DNA of 64,000 nt, taken from NCBI GenBank assembly GCA_964036275.1, contig OZ038439.1:16476330-16540329 (forward strand), in the 5' to 3' direction. This document shows, piece by piece, positions 13,338-26,000 of the stretch (position 1 is the first letter of the stretch; each line of letters starts with the position of its first letter). The position numbers and the translations under genes were made by a program. The notes under the pieces were generated by a model, which had not been told where the DNA came from, did no database searches, and saw nothing but the letters and a program-made list of their open reading frames with translations. This DNA comes from Litoditis marina. Its lineage: Eukaryota; Nematoda; Chromadorea; Rhabditida; Rhabditidae.

Positions 13338-16300
13338 CCTCTCTCTCTTTCTCACTCTTTGTTTATCTTTCTCAATTCTCTGAACATCTGCTTCCTCTCA
13401 ATTTTTCTCCCTCCCCTCTCTATCTATCTCTCTCTCCTTTACTCTTTTCTCTTTTCATAATTTTCCTTCTTTCTCCCTCCCTCCCCCACCTCTCTCTCCC
13501 CCCGGTCATAACTAAGCATATTACACCTAGTTGGGTTATTAGAAACACTAAATTCACTTGTCTCTCTCTAATCTCTTCTTTTCTCTCTGTCTATCTCTTC
13601 TCTCTCTTCCTCTCCCTTTCTCTACCACTCCCGAACCACCCTCTCTTTGTATTAATCTTTAATTACTCGTCTTCCTTTCACCTCGCTGGTCTCTATGACA
13701 ACCCTTCCGTGTCTGACCCTCTCCTCCCGCACACTCTCTCGTCTTTCTCTCAGTGTCTGCTCCTCTCCCCCTTCATCATGGAGCGGCAGGTGTCCCAATA
13801 TCCATGAATTACCACTGTGCATACCCAATATACTGCCACCATACCTTGTTTTCGGCCCACGCCATAAAATTGCTACTAGCCCAAATTCACATCAAACGTC
13901 GAATTTGTCATATTTAGGTCAAAATATTTCCTCAAGTTTAATTTCTCAAAAAACCGTTAATTTCGTCTTAGTTTTCGAAGTAAAGTGTGAGGAAAATAAA
14001 TAGAAAACTCTTCTACTCTATTGTATTTTATTGAAAAAGAGTGCTGGATGAGAATTTAGCTGCAGAACTGTTCAAAAGCTTGATGTATCTGGCAAAAAGG
14101 CCTTGTTACATCTCTGCACCGCGAAAGCTGCTATCAGACTAAGCAATCTGTGAAAAATTGGCGCTAGTCGCGGTTTAAATTGATTCAACAAGCCGTTAAT
14201 CGTTTAACATTCTAAATACTATTGAAAATTTCTATTAAAACGAAAATTATCTTCACCAGGTCCCGTTTTAACTGTAAAGTATTAAGAGGTTTACATTTTG
14301 AATATACTTCTATCGATATTATTCATTAGTTTTCATAATTATTGAGTGATTCTAGCCGCCAGCAAACTACTTTCATCTTATAAATAATAAATATAAAAAA
14401 GTTGGTACCTAATTATCGATTGATTTCAGCCACCGGCCAAAGACGATTCTGTTCCGGACGTCCATTCTATGACGTCATCCGGAATGCCGGAAGATCTTAT
14501 GAATGTCGACGACGATTTCACAGCTCATTTTGGGAATAAGGTGAGAAATTATTCCAATTTATCCTTTTTGTATTTCTTCAGTGTTCAGTGTTTTCATGAA
14601 ACGGATCGTTACATTTGTATACATCTGGTACCAGCTCCAAGCTGAATTTAGTTTAGAATATGCCAACCTTTAATCATTGATTAAGATTAATTAGCAGTAT
14701 TAGTGAAATGAATTGTTTCAATTGTTCAGTCGGACTCGTTGAACCGTCTTCTGAACGAGAGTTGTGCCCATTTGAGGGTGGTCGAGAGATGTATCGAGAG
14801 CGGCGATGTCGATCCTTCGCAAACGGTTGGTTTCTGATAACTTCTTGAAAGAAAAGTAGTTTTCGAATACTATAATTGTTGATTTTCTAGAAGTTGGTGG
14901 TTTGGTAGATCATAATATGAGACTGGTAAAACTGTGTCAATAATTAAAATATTTTGGTGAAAACTGAAAGGTTCAGAGACTAGATGTATGGTGGAAAGTA
15001 CTGTTATTGATGTAAATTGATAGTACCAATAGTAATTAAAGAAAACCATATATTGTTAGTTATTAGTCGAGCAACATATTAGCTGACATTTCTATTGTTT
15101 CAAAATGTGTCCGCATTTGTTTGCGCAGGGGCTATTCTGAACACATATAACGGGATTCCAGCATGTTCATATTAGTTCACTATGACATATTAGAACTCTA
15201 TAGTCTCGTACCATCATATTTACATTTAGTTTTATTCTTCAGTGTTATTATTAGCTACATTTTACCGTTGTTCATGAACCAATGAACGGAAAATTGAATT
15301 TTTTTCATATAAGTAGTGGTTACTTACGACTTAACGGAGAAATGTTCAGGTGAATAAGTTTTAATTTTAACTCTTTCAGTCGAACATCGAGTTGATCTGT
15401 CGCACGAACCTGCGACAATTAGACTCCGCCCTTCTGCTGCGACGCGACGCGAGCGAAGTTAGTCTGCTGCGCGACCAGTGGGCACGACTACTGTGCAACG
15501 CCACCAGCCCCGCTTCACAATTACTCAATAAGGTATGTAGGTCAAATGTGGTTGAAATACTAAATATGAATTATACAGAGGAACTAGTGGTGAATTGACT
15601 TCACGTGAGAGATGAAACAACGTGAAAAGTCAACTAATCAGTGTCGTACACGACTACTTGTATGTATCATGCGTTCGATACATTCAAGTATGCTAAAGTC
15701 AAGAGAGCAGGTTGATTAAATGCTAGTTTGCGATCGGAGAGATAGAATGCATAACGAGACAATGTCGTGTTTTGAAGCTCATGGAGTGTACGCAATAATT
15801 TGGATACATAGTTTGTACACTAGAGGGGCGGGTCCAGTTCATGTTTCTAACGTTGAATACACAAAGTAAACTCAGTTTCGGTATTTTGTAAGACACAATA
15901 CGTGTATGTGTAGTTTTGCTAGTGTAAGATATAGAGATTGTGCAGGACAACAGCTTGTGTTGTAATACAAAATACATGCATAGCATGTATGTGCCTCGAT
16001 TCTGAGTCAATGTCGTGTTTTGAGACTGATTAAGTATACACGATAATGTGGATACATAGTTTGTACACTACGAGGGGCGGGTCTAGTTCATGATTTGAAC
16101 GTAGAAGACACAATGTATACTCAGTTTCGTAGCACACAAAATGTACAGAAGCGGGTCAGAGCACGGAAAATGTACACATTAGAGCAGTCTGTGCTCGAGC
16201 ACGGAGCACAAAGTGGTTTCTCGAAGAGGGTTGAGAGAACATACACAGTTTGTATTCAGGGAACATAATTTGTACTAGCGAGGGTGTACACTAATTGAAA

Positions 16301-18452
16301 ACAAAAACATAGAGCAAAGTTTCGATGAAAACATTTACATGGGTTTTCGAACGTGTAAAAGTGACGTGAATTAGGTGTAACGTGTTCATTTTACTATAGA
16401 ATATGAGTAATTCCATTGATAAATGAATATCCTGATCTCAGATCGGTCGATTCGCCAATTCGCTGCGGGACCTCCACGAAACTTCTCCGATTTCGGTACT
16501 GAACGGAATTTCTGAAATAAAGTCGAAGGAGGACGCGCGGACTGCACTGAACGCCATGCAGGGGATTCAGAAGAGACTTAGCGACGAGAGGGATGAGTTG
16601 AGGTGAGCTTTATTTTATTTAAAACAAACTTTAATAGACGGTTATGAGCTTTATTGGAAAATCTGAATAACTCTGGAAGTATTAAAATCTGCAGAAAAGG
16701 CAATTATAGAGTGTTTGCCATAACAGGTCAATAGTCTATAAGTATGAAACTAGCGATATTGGATTCAGTTATCAACTGTTTTTGATTGTCATGTTGAAGT
16801 GTTACAGTAGTTGGTATATAAACGTAGTCCGCACCAATATATTTGTTCCAGATGCCTGGTTGGTTCGAAGGAGTTCCGCAGCGAATTGTCCGAAATCTCC
16901 TCGGAGTTCGACGTCATCTCAATTGGATATGACGAGGCTGTCAACAAGATTGAAGGTAACTACACACGAATTAGTACTGACGTGGAAAATGTGCACACGT
17001 GTGCACACGTGAGATGTTATTCGAAAGGAACGTGGAAAAAGATGATGTCAACTGCGTTAACTGGTTTATAACATCGTGGTTGGAGTTGTGGAACTTTTTC
17101 CGATTCGGCAGTTTGTCATGCTACTGGAGAGTGTAACCTATGATTTTTTTCCAACGTTTTCGATATGTATTGATTGATAAATTCAGAGTATCATTCATTG
17201 ACTTTTGCAGGACTAGTTACGTCACTGGACAAACTAAATAACGAGTGGACAGACTGGAGCGAAGCACAGCAGAATATCAGGTACACAGAGTTTTCACACG
17301 TGCCATTTATAACAGTTTTCATTCGTCAACCTCAAAAAATGATCTCGACCAAAACACTGTTTTATGTGTAACCTGAGTAACCGTACTTTGTTACAGTGAA
17401 TGTTATATGGATGACGTTTCACCGAGAAAGATATCGTATCTAACCGATATACTAACGGAAACCTTTTACCTATATTATTTGAATATTAAGTTTTTGATTA
17501 TTTTGTTTCTCAGAGGCTACATGAGCGACATTGAGGAAAAACTAAAATCGGCCAATTTCGACCAAGGCACTGTGATGAACCAGATGGAATTGTGTCAGGA
17601 ACGCATGAACAGGTAAACAACAAACAAACAACAAATAAACAATTTCATGAAACCGAACTAGCACCAATAATTTTTTGAATTTTTCACAATGTGTGAACAA
17701 TTTACAGTACCTGTTCTTCATTTTTTATTTGAAATTTTTGTGTTAATAAAATTTTTCATTTTGTGGATGTCTGTTAAATTCTTGTTTTTCAGTCTCGAGA
17801 CGATGTGCAACTACCTCACGAGCTCTCTTCAATCGATTCAAGAAGAGGGAAATGTGAAGGACATGCCTGATTTCAAGTCTGAGATTATGCTCTACGCAAA
17901 CGCATTGGAACAGTTGAAATCCAAGTGGGTGCTAGTTAGTTATGATTAAAACACTTGGTTTCGTTCATCACCCAGGCAAAAACACGAATCTAGCGAAGAA
18001 TGAGCAGTATTAGTTCAGATATCGAGTTTTGTGACCATCGTATTGAAAACGGTTTAAAAAGGTTAAGTCCATTGACTAGTTTATAAACTTTGAAAAAATA
18101 ACTAAAAATTAAATGAACTTTATCCGATTCCAGATTCCACGACATGATTCGTGTGCCCTCGCCGCCTACTCCGTCAACGCCGCTGGCGACTTCGACGCCG
18201 CTGCGAAAACGCGTCGCGACGCGATCCGCCGACACGCAGACGTCACCGGCCGCCAAACCACAGCCAAAGTCGGTTCCGTCGTCGCCGTCGCTCGGACGCC
18301 GACTCTATAACGCCGTGTCGTCGTCGCGCCTTCTGAAGGGTCTGCTGGCGTTGTCGTTGTTCTCAGCGCTGGCGGCCCTGTTTTGGGCGGGAATTCTCGG
18401 TAGATCATTCGGGCCCCATTTGACCTACGTCAATGGACCACCCCCCATGTAA
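148..18452 (+). CDS. unc-83: KASH-domain nuclear-envelope protein, UNC-83-like (5' partial)
   Basis: Nineteen exons join in phase: 148-292, 6554-6699, 7727-7861, 8995-9097, 9386-9476, 10138-10286, 10834-10907, 11064-11142, 11329-11473, 12275-12432, 14430-14540, 14730-14825, 15380-15532, 16442-16602, 16852-16955, 17211-17280, 17514-17612, 17793-17924, 18134-18452. They encode 822 residues. The first exon starts at an acceptor with one base of a split codon, so the N-terminus lies left of the window. The N-terminal half is acidic and serine-rich (exon 6554 has [13 protein letters not shown]). The second half is helical and spectrin-like. The end is a single transmembrane segment and a short tail closing in PPPM, the KASH layout. 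KASH proteins sit in the outer nuclear membrane, bind SUN proteins in the perinuclear space and recruit motors. UNC-83 is preferred over ANC-1 (far larger) and ZYG-12 because of size and the acidic N-terminus. The KASH call is firm; the symbol is inferred. Confidence 0.8.
3170..3412. promoter_or_regulatory. Cluster of CACGTG (E-box) palindromes in a degenerate direct repeat
   Basis: Five CACGTG hexamers and several half sites (ACGTG) lie within about 200 bases. The block is built from two diverged copies that each begin CTTGACCGC or TTTGACCGC and run on to CACGTGGTT. CACGTG binds bHLH factors of the Myc/Mxl/HLH-30 type. CACGTG is also scattered elsewhere in this window, so part of this may be repeat content rather than an enhancer. 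Confidence 0.35.
3840..4130 (+). promoter_or_regulatory. Candidate internal promoter, CpG-rich with TATA-like box
   Basis: A CpG-rich island stands out in AT-rich intron. It has two AATTGGCT (inverted CCAAT) elements near 3861 and 3981, a TTTATATAG box near 4038-4047 and flanking CGCG arms (ACGCGCGTGT and ACACGCGC) that could form a hairpin. Such a block 2.4 kb upstream of exon 6554 could start a shorter KASH isoform. This is inferred from composition only; no start site is seen. Confidence 0.3.
4753..5058. repeat. CT microsatellite with nested higher-order repeat and flanking duplication
   Basis: A long CT tract (about 4821-5020) is interrupted three times, every 55-58 bases, by TCCCTCTCCCTCCCTTTCTC (starts near 4831, 4885 and 4943). 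It is flanked by two copies of a non-repetitive sequence, CAGGATTCTCCTATGACTGC at 4753 and CAGGATTTCCCCCTGACTGC at 5021, both continuing into TTTGTGCACCTAT. The whole unit was therefore duplicated, with a 268-base offset. The long Ser/Leu/Pro and Arg/Glu reading frames here are artefacts of the repeat. Confidence 0.85.
12401..12432 (+). other. unc-83: Candidate W-acidic (kinesin light chain-binding) motif
   Basis: The 3' end of exon 12275-12432 encodes AYEWDDYN. It sits in an acidic, disordered-looking stretch. Tryptophan-acidic motifs (E-W-D/E) in cargo adaptors, including the LEWD motif of nesprins, bind kinesin light chain, and C. elegans UNC-83 is known to bind KLC-2. A second candidate, SDWEARED, is in exon 10834-10907. 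The match is by motif only. Confidence 0.45.
13254..13345. repeat. CT microsatellite
   Basis: Nearly pure CT dinucleotides lie in the intron 12433-14429 of the KASH gene, followed by CT-rich low-complexity sequence to about 13790. There is no coding content; the long reading frame over it is repeat-driven. Confidence 0.9.
15761..16129. repeat. Direct repeat of about 120 bases in a KASH-gene intron
   Basis: Copies at 15761-15880 and 16009-16129 share TGTCGTGTTTTGA, GGATACATAGTTTGTACACT and GAGGGGCGGGTC, and both end CTCAGTTTCG. The DNA between and after them repeats shorter pieces (GTACACT, GAGCACGG). No terminal inverted repeats or coding content are seen. Confidence 0.75.
18285..18449 (+). 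other. unc-83: KASH domain (transmembrane segment and perinuclear tail)
   Basis: A proline/serine-rich, basic linker ([19 protein letters not shown]) is followed by [20 protein letters not shown] and WAGIL, one hydrophobic helix of about 22 residues. The short tail is [17 protein letters not shown] and then the stop. A C-terminal tail ending in three prolines plus one residue, just after a transmembrane helix, is the SUN-binding signature of KASH proteins. The last residue here is Met. GC content rises sharply across this exon, which creates several long overlapping reading frames on both strands that I regard as shadows. Confidence 0.9.
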
Positions 18453-19461
18453 ATGGTGAGGTTTTGAGAGAAAGTCAGCACTTACACTGAAAGAACATAG
18501 CGTGAAACGTGAAATCGTATACGTGTTTCACGTGACTTTGTGTCATTAACTTCTCTCCAACATCATTCATTCAGCCCTCTGTTGACTATTCATAACGTGG
18601 TTTGCCTTGTGTCTTGTCAACTACTAGTACCGCAATTTTTATGTGGCATTTTGTTCTCATTCTAGATTATTTAGCTCTAGGTTTTTTTTAGCAAAAAAAC
18701 GTAACATTTCAATTTTGATCACAACCATAGTATTGCAATATATATCACCTTTTGTACCGGGTAGGCGATTTTCTATTTCTTTTTTCCCCGCACGATTTTT
18801 AAACTCTGAAAATGACACATCAAAAATCTCTATCTCTATTCAGGTATATAAACCTTTTTTCGCAAATAATGTTGGATAAGAATAATGAATTCATACCAGT
18901 GACTATATTATGTCTTGTTTTGTTGTTTTTGAATTTGTGAATTCAACCAATTTTCGATTATCGATTTTTTCCCTCGGTTGAATTTGCAAAAATGCCATGA
19001 TATAAGATACTCCGTCGTACTCTGTAAATAGTGACGTCACCCTTGTTATTGATGTTCATTGATTTTTCTATCGACTTATCGATTGCCTTGTTACTTTATT
19101 GAAAATTATCATATTCCACAAGTGATTTCATTTTTATGAAAGTGTGTGTTTACATTAATAAGAAAATGTAATAAAAATTATATACAGCAATTGATCTACT
19201 ATTATATGGCTATTATATTATACTATTATATTCTGATCTATTTAGTACCTGTAAAGTGTTCAACGGGTAGAATTTGATCACAGAGAAAAATTGTGAACAA
19301 AAAGGGCTAATGTTAAGAAAAACATTGAAAATGAGAATTCTCTGGAAACTTACCGAACAAACTCGTCGGTAAAGTTTTTTTCTACGTTTGCAAAAAGTGG
19401 GTGTATTTCAGTAAATCTCATTGTAGTAATGCAACGAAAAATGAAATGAACACTTTTTTGT
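18453..19461. other. Convergent 3' intergenic region
   Basis: This kilobase separates the stop codons of the KASH gene (+) and the potassium channel (-). It is AT-rich with no coding exon. AATAAA at 19170-19175 (+) and the complement of AATAAA at 19095-19100 (-) are candidate polyadenylation signals. If both are used, the two 3' UTRs would overlap by roughly 75 bases. A possible donor (ATG/GTGAGG) follows the KASH stop directly at 18456. Confidence 0.5.
19095..19175. terminator. Opposed polyadenylation signals, overlapping 3' ends
   Basis: AATAAA is on the + strand at 19170-19175 (about 720 bases after the KASH stop) and on the - strand at 19095-19100 (about 360 bases after the channel stop). 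Each lies beyond the other, so transcripts ending there would be antisense over a short stretch. Signal identity rests on the hexamer only. Confidence 0.4.
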
Positions 19462-20001
19462 CTAGTGTAAACTACTAGAAGTGGACAGTTTGTTAGTCTT
19501 TTTCCTAACAATTGTGGTCAATGTCTCGACATTTTCGAACAGTTGAGTCAGTTTTCCGTCCAACTGTTGCTGACGAAGACGAACTTTTAGAAGCCGCTCT
19601 TCTGTCTCAAGAAAGGCCTGAAATATTACCTCAAACTAGAAAGTGAATAACTTGATGAGCAGTTCAAAGAACTCACAAGAAGAGAAGGAGGTAAATCGGC
19701 TGTTTTTTCGCAAAACATTATCAAAAAGATAGACTTTCCAGGTAAGACTTGGAAATATTTCTTCTCGATGTGATTTGTAGGTGAGTATCTTAGAAAATAT
19801 CGATAACGTGTGTGATAGGAAATTTTCGCCTAGAAGCAAGGTTCAAACTAAATAAATTATATATTGTTGGTGTTTTATTGTTTCATGAAGTATAAATTAG
19901 AGAAAGGGCCTACCCGTCGTGCTGTGAAATAGTCATCCTCCTCTTCCAACTGCATCCGAAGTCTCCAGCGGGTTTTACGGAATCTTAACAAATAATCTTC
20001 C

Positions 20002-20040
<39 letters not shown>

Positions 20041-23000
20041 GTTACAGAAAGATTCGTTCAACACTGTTTTTCTCTGTGTCAGTCACTTATAAAGATCAGA
20101 ATAACTTGCATATGGGAAACAACAATAGATCAGCAAGTAGTTCGAGCCGCCATACGGTTGTTAATCGAGTCCAAAATTTGTTTTGAAATCTGTTTTTTAG
20201 ATACAGAATGCAACACAAAGAGTTGGATGAGAGAGGAAATGAGAAGATTACAAAACTGAATGTTTTTGTCCAAAAATAATAACATAGCCCCAAACGCTGA
20301 AGGTAACAGTGAACAGACTGAAAATATAATCATTCCATAGGTGAAAAATGAATGGCCTAATATACCATAATATGGTGGAATATGGTGAGAAATGCACTGC
20401 ATCAACTACACCCTTTATGCCATGGAATTTCGATCATTTTCCATCATAATATGGTATAACAGGCCATTCACTTTTCACCTGCGTCAATTTTAGAAATACA
20501 CATAAATGTCAAAAATGAGAAATTTCACTCACAACAAAACCGCCCGGAGCAGTCCCCTCTGAGCTGATGTCAATCTGATGGAGGTGTTGGTGGTACGCGA
20601 GTAGTCGCACTCCCGCTGGCGGAGAACGGTTCGCCAAGTGTTTTGGAGGACACGAGCCGCGGCATGTTTGTGGCTGTAAAGACGTACGCTCTGCTCTATT
20701 TTACTTCAAAATCAGGTGGAACATTATATTTCCATAGTTCACTCAGTTTCATTACCAAGCTTGCCAAGCATTAAATGGCAAGCTCGGTGAACTATCAAAA
20801 ACATCTGAAAAATTGCAATATTTACACGTGAAAATTCCTTCTCCAAACATTTATTGAACCTGAAAAACCTTCACGATGACAGCTGGTTCTCTGCAATCAG
20901 ATGGTTTACCCTCTTCTCACTAGACTTCGAAATGATAACCGAATATTGGTACTATAGTAAGTGTGATAATCGCACAATTTCAATGTGAACATGTTTACTA
21001 AAAAAAATATTTAAACTAGGAACCCTCTCCTAGAGAAATATTTGAAGACTCACTCTCGTGACAGCTGGTTCTCAGCGATGAGATGGTTGACTCTCTTCTC
21101 ACTAGACGACAACGACAACCGTCGACCCACCAGGGCGATTAGGGTGGAAGAGAAGAGAGTGCCCTGAAGAGATGGTGGGCGTAACTTTCTAGTTCAGACT
21201 TAAAACGCACAGGAAAAATCATAAACACAGCCGAAAACATAGTCTACTGTCACTGGGTTTTTCAAGATATCTTGATGACTTGGCTCTAAAACGGAATAGT
21301 TTTGTTTAGTCCTTTGATACCTGTTCGAAATCGCTTAGTAGTTCGCTTTTCTGGGTCGCCTGACTTTTCTGATGCTGGTGCGGGGGATGCCCCACACTCC
21401 GCAAGAACCAATTGAGTCAGCCGCAATGGGTGAAACCCATACAATTGAGGCATATGTTCCTGGCGAGTTCTTTGTTAAACCCGGTATTTCGTTAACCCTA
21501 GCAGTCAACCATTAACCGGTTTACCTGGTTAACCCTTTTGTTAACCACTTGGTAACCCAAAATTTCCCCCAAAGGACATTGTAGAAGAGGGCTACAAATG
21601 GGTTAACAAAAGGGTTAACCCGGTTAATGGTTAATGGTTAACTGAGAGGGTTAACGAAATACCGGGTTCCTTGTGGAATTGGCCCATGTTCCTACTATTT
21701 AGGATGATGAAAAACGAACCACAATCGCGGTAAGCATGGCGAGACCACGCCCACAGTATGTCTGCACCTGCACATCACCATACCCAATGGAGAAAAAGGT
21801 CTGGAAAGAAATATATTACAATTCTGTCTGCATCAAATTGTTGAATCATATTAGGCCATGAAAATCTAAGAACGAAAACTTACAATAATTTCAAACCACA
21901 AATAGTCGGCAAAGTGTTGAAAGGCAGGGATGCCCGGATATGTATACCTGGAAGCAGTTCTAAATCAGTGAAAATTGTAACGGCGCGAGATCTGCCCAAT
22001 TTACATTCTGCAGCTGAATAAAATGAATTTTGCATGAAGAATACAGTGGGTAGTCAACATCATGAAGTTGATAGTCCATCAGAATTAATTAGAACAATTT
22101 CGTGATCTTCGCTGTAGCCGATTTTCCAGGATGTTTATAGGAGACCCAGTCACATCACTCAGAATGGATAGTAAAAGATACATTTTCTGGTTAATCGAAC
22201 ATTTGACTTACCTCTCGCACTGCGTCAACATCCATGTCATGACCATCCAAAAGCACAGACTCAATATGCTCAACATGTAGAGGGGACGCGCGTACAACTG
22301 ACTTTTCATCACAAAACGAAAATCCACCCCAACATGATTCAGAGAGGCTATGGTACGAGTGGCACAGTCCTTTGAATAGAAAATGTGAATAATCCAATAT
22401 ATTTTGAAAAGTATTTTTTAATAACCAGACGTGCTGATAGAATTTGTTGTGAGATACACTCATGAGGTATGTGAGCAAAGTTCCTGAGGTGTTTACAGAT
22501 CCTATTTATAACTCTATGGTTATTGGAAAAGATCATTAACATTTCACAGGCTCTGGCGGAAGTTTTCATTAAACCTCGCAGGTTCTGCGTAGATCAGCTC
22601 TTTTCTGTTCGATAATCTACATAAAACAGCTGAGCTATTACGGAAACATCAATCGGGATCAAACTATAAACAACCAGAAATGGATAACTGAATGTTTTCT
22701 GTCGTTTCTCGATCGAGGTATTCGTATTGCCTACAGTATGCCTACTATCATAGAAACCGAACGTACTTTGTACTGCGTGCTGTGCAGCACAATATATCTG
22801 CACAATATATAGACCCTGAGAAACATTGGAATGCAGATGAGAACATTTGTGGGGATGGCCACCCGGGTTCGAGTCTTGACCGGGTCATCACCGAGAAGGG
22901 GCCAGTCCACGGAGCCCGTTTCTGGAATCGGCACCTGATTATCATAATGAGTTTCTTTTTGATATTAGTGATGCCATAGTCAATAACTTATCAAAAAATG

Positions 23001-26000
23001 AAGTAGAGTTGGAAATTAACTAACGGCAAATCAGGAGCTTGTCGTTTCAGTCGTTGAAAGAGGTTTTCTCAAAACAAAACCCGCGATGATACAAGAAACA
23101 GTTCATTGTAGTCAGTGTTGTTCTATTTTTAATAATATTGCTCCCTCTTCAATCAAAAATTCGCTGAAATGTCGGAAAATATTTTACCTGGAAGTGGACA
23201 AATAGAACAAATAGCCAGCTCGCCCAACAGTTGCAGGAATCGCTTTCGCGTCACACCGATTCGCCAATTGTCGCTACCCGTCTCGATCAGATAGATCTAA
23301 AAACATATTTTGTTAAACATTTTTTCTATAATGTTTACTTCCCTGTGCACTACTGTTCGGTTTTTGTTCTGCATAGTTCATTTCCGAAAGTTGGTTTGCA
23401 AGCAATTAGAAGGATTGAAAGGGCTAAACTAGGAACCCTATCAAAAATTTCAGCCACCAGCCTAATTTACTTCACGTATACTACCTGTTATAAATTGATT
23501 TATATGTGAATATCCAATGAACCACTTGATTGTACTCATTCCCTTTTCGATTTCTGCCTTCCTACCTTTATATCCGCAAAATGGTAGGCAAGCAGAGTGA
23601 GTAACAGGATAACCGTGAGAAACATACACAGAATTCGTAGAACAAACGAGATTGCAGAAAACTGAAAAACAGGATTAAGTAGATTGAACCAATTACTGAA
23701 AACAAGAGTAACTGCAAACTGTTCACTACCAACTTGTATCAGTACTACTGACACATGCTTGAAACCAATAAAAACATCGGAGAAAGATTTGTATAGTGCT
23801 TAAAGTTATACAGATCCGATTAGATATTGGAATCTATGAGAGTTAGTTAAAACATGTTGTTGCAACAAACTCAAAAAAAAACATGTTGTTTCAACAAACT
23901 TTGAATCATAAATTCGAGAATTACCGAAAAACTCCTCGAGGGTCCGAACCCGGGGTCAGATGCACTCATTTCTACATCTATCATTGCCAGAACGAGACCA
24001 GAGAGGGATAGGAAAAGGGTCCAGTCGCACAGCTGAAAATACGTAAAAGCTAAAATCTCAATTTTCTATATTCAACTCAAAATTAGAGACTATTCTCAAT
24101 GATCAATGTTTTTTCGTTGATCAGGTGGCACCCAGAAACGTTTTTGTAGTTTGTTCTGTGACACATTACTGATAACAAAAATATCGATCGATAAAACAAT
24201 TTGAGTAAGCTGTTATTCTCATTGAACAGATTAAAAGTTGTAGTTTCATTTGTCTACTGAGCACAACTTCAGATTTACGGTCCAAACGCAACGGATTCAA
24301 GCTACAAACACAGCATAACTGTGTATTATGAGCTGTTCCACCTTAGCTTTGAAATAAAACAAAGTTTTACATAGATAATAAACAATATAAAAATAATAAT
24401 GAAGACCGACCTTCATTTTCAAGTCCAACATCTTCCGTCGTTGTTTCCATCTGATTCGCGCCGTTTCTGCTGACGTCACGGAGATACCGTAACCCTTTCC
24501 TTTTCGCGGTTCCGTCGGTTCGTGGTGGGACCAATCTCCTGAAAAGTGTTTTTTTTAATTGAAATCCACGGCGGAGAAACCTGTAACTGTTTCTCAGAAA
24601 TACGAACCCCATGTGAATGTTTTTCAAGACGGTTTTCTTATCGATTTCAGTCATAAAGTAATCAATAAAACCTAGGTGAGAACCGAATCCCATCAAAACA
24701 TGTTCGACCTTGCATGAGTGAACAATCTGAAGTGTACGTAGCTTCTTGCAAGAAATCATTGAAAAAGGCAAAAATGAGTTCAAAATCGACTTGTCACTTT
24801 TCTGAATATTTTTTGAAATGGATCAATAGCATTCTGCGAGAATTCAAAGAAGAAAAGTTTACGGAACTCAGGTTACAAACGTAAAGTTGAGAATGAAGTT
24901 GATTAGGTGGGTAGTGTAATAGTGGCGAAAAACGCAATAACTGAAGTAAATACTACGAATAACTGGTGATTTACTGCCTCGTTTAATAGTAAACTGAGCT
25001 TTCACCAGAATTATTGGAAATAATCAAGAAATGTTATTTGGCGCTAATGCAATTTGTAGGTTCCGCAGCTGAAAATACAACCAGGACGAAACTTCTAAGA
25101 GTTGAAACCACCAAATCGTGCTTAAAAGTGATACACAAAAGTTATTTTTAAATTTGCTGACCGAAGTTAATTGTTATCCTGTAAACTAAGCGGTTTGACC
25201 ATGTGTAAATTTGAGTTATATTAGTACACGGCAAACTATGAAGCAAACTTTCTCTGAACCGATGTAATACATACACACATACATTTCCGATTGTTTCCTG
25301 TTTATTCTTACAATTTGGTGAACAACTTTGTTCACAAGACAAAAACAGAGTTGCTGAGACGAAATTTCCCATTTATCTCGATGTTTTGTTCAACAACAAT
25401 GTTTACCAAACAAAAACATTTACGGAACAACAGACCTTTTGTCATTCTTGGAGACGCGACTACTATTATGGATCAAGGTGTCTGGTTTCATGAAATAAGA
25501 TTACGCAAACAAAGATATGATGTAGCTGCTCACCCATCATGGCAAAAAAAGAAAATCACTTTTTATCTGAGATCCAAAATTTTCTTCGTTTTTGCACATA
25601 AGTTTTGAAAGTTTTTGCACATAGGAGTAATCCCGCGCGAGTTGTCAAAAGAGTTCACAGAGTTTGTTCAGGAATCGCTTGAGGGTTTTCAGATATCCAT
25701 GGAGGAAGACCAAGAAAGAAGAAGTTATATAGTGGGTGCCAAATTTATACATTTCTGTCTCTCGCCGGAATCGAACCTGCGAGCAAAGTATTCGTAGCAG
25801 GGCGCTAACCTCTGCGCTATTAGGACACATAATTGGAAAGCTTTGAAATCGAAGACCTGTGTGCGTACACAGCGGAAAGTGAGATATACAGTACATTCCC
25901 GCCTTTCAGTTGGCGGCGACTATAAGAGAGTTCCTGGAAGCTTCGAGAGTTGACTGATATGCATTCCAATTTTCTCTACATGGAAAATTATGGTACATTT

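Noticed and set aside
13082..13807. 241-codon open frame on +
   Set aside because: It lies in a KASH-gene intron and its length comes from CT-rich low-complexity DNA.
18113..18408. Several overlapping frames on both strands across the KASH exon
   Set aside because: Only the frame ending in PPPM joins upstream exons in phase and has the KASH layout; the others are GC-driven shadows.
22922..22936. In-frame VPIP codons just before exon 22921, matching the end of the previous exon (PLP)
   Set aside because: Only four codons; the shared CCAG is the acceptor itself, so chance is sufficient. I did not count it among the junction copies.
25728..25830. Possible functional tRNA gene
   Set aside because: D-arm and T-arm boxes are present but the acceptor stem does not pair, and the same body recurs at 30538 with shared non-tRNA sequence, which fits a SINE.
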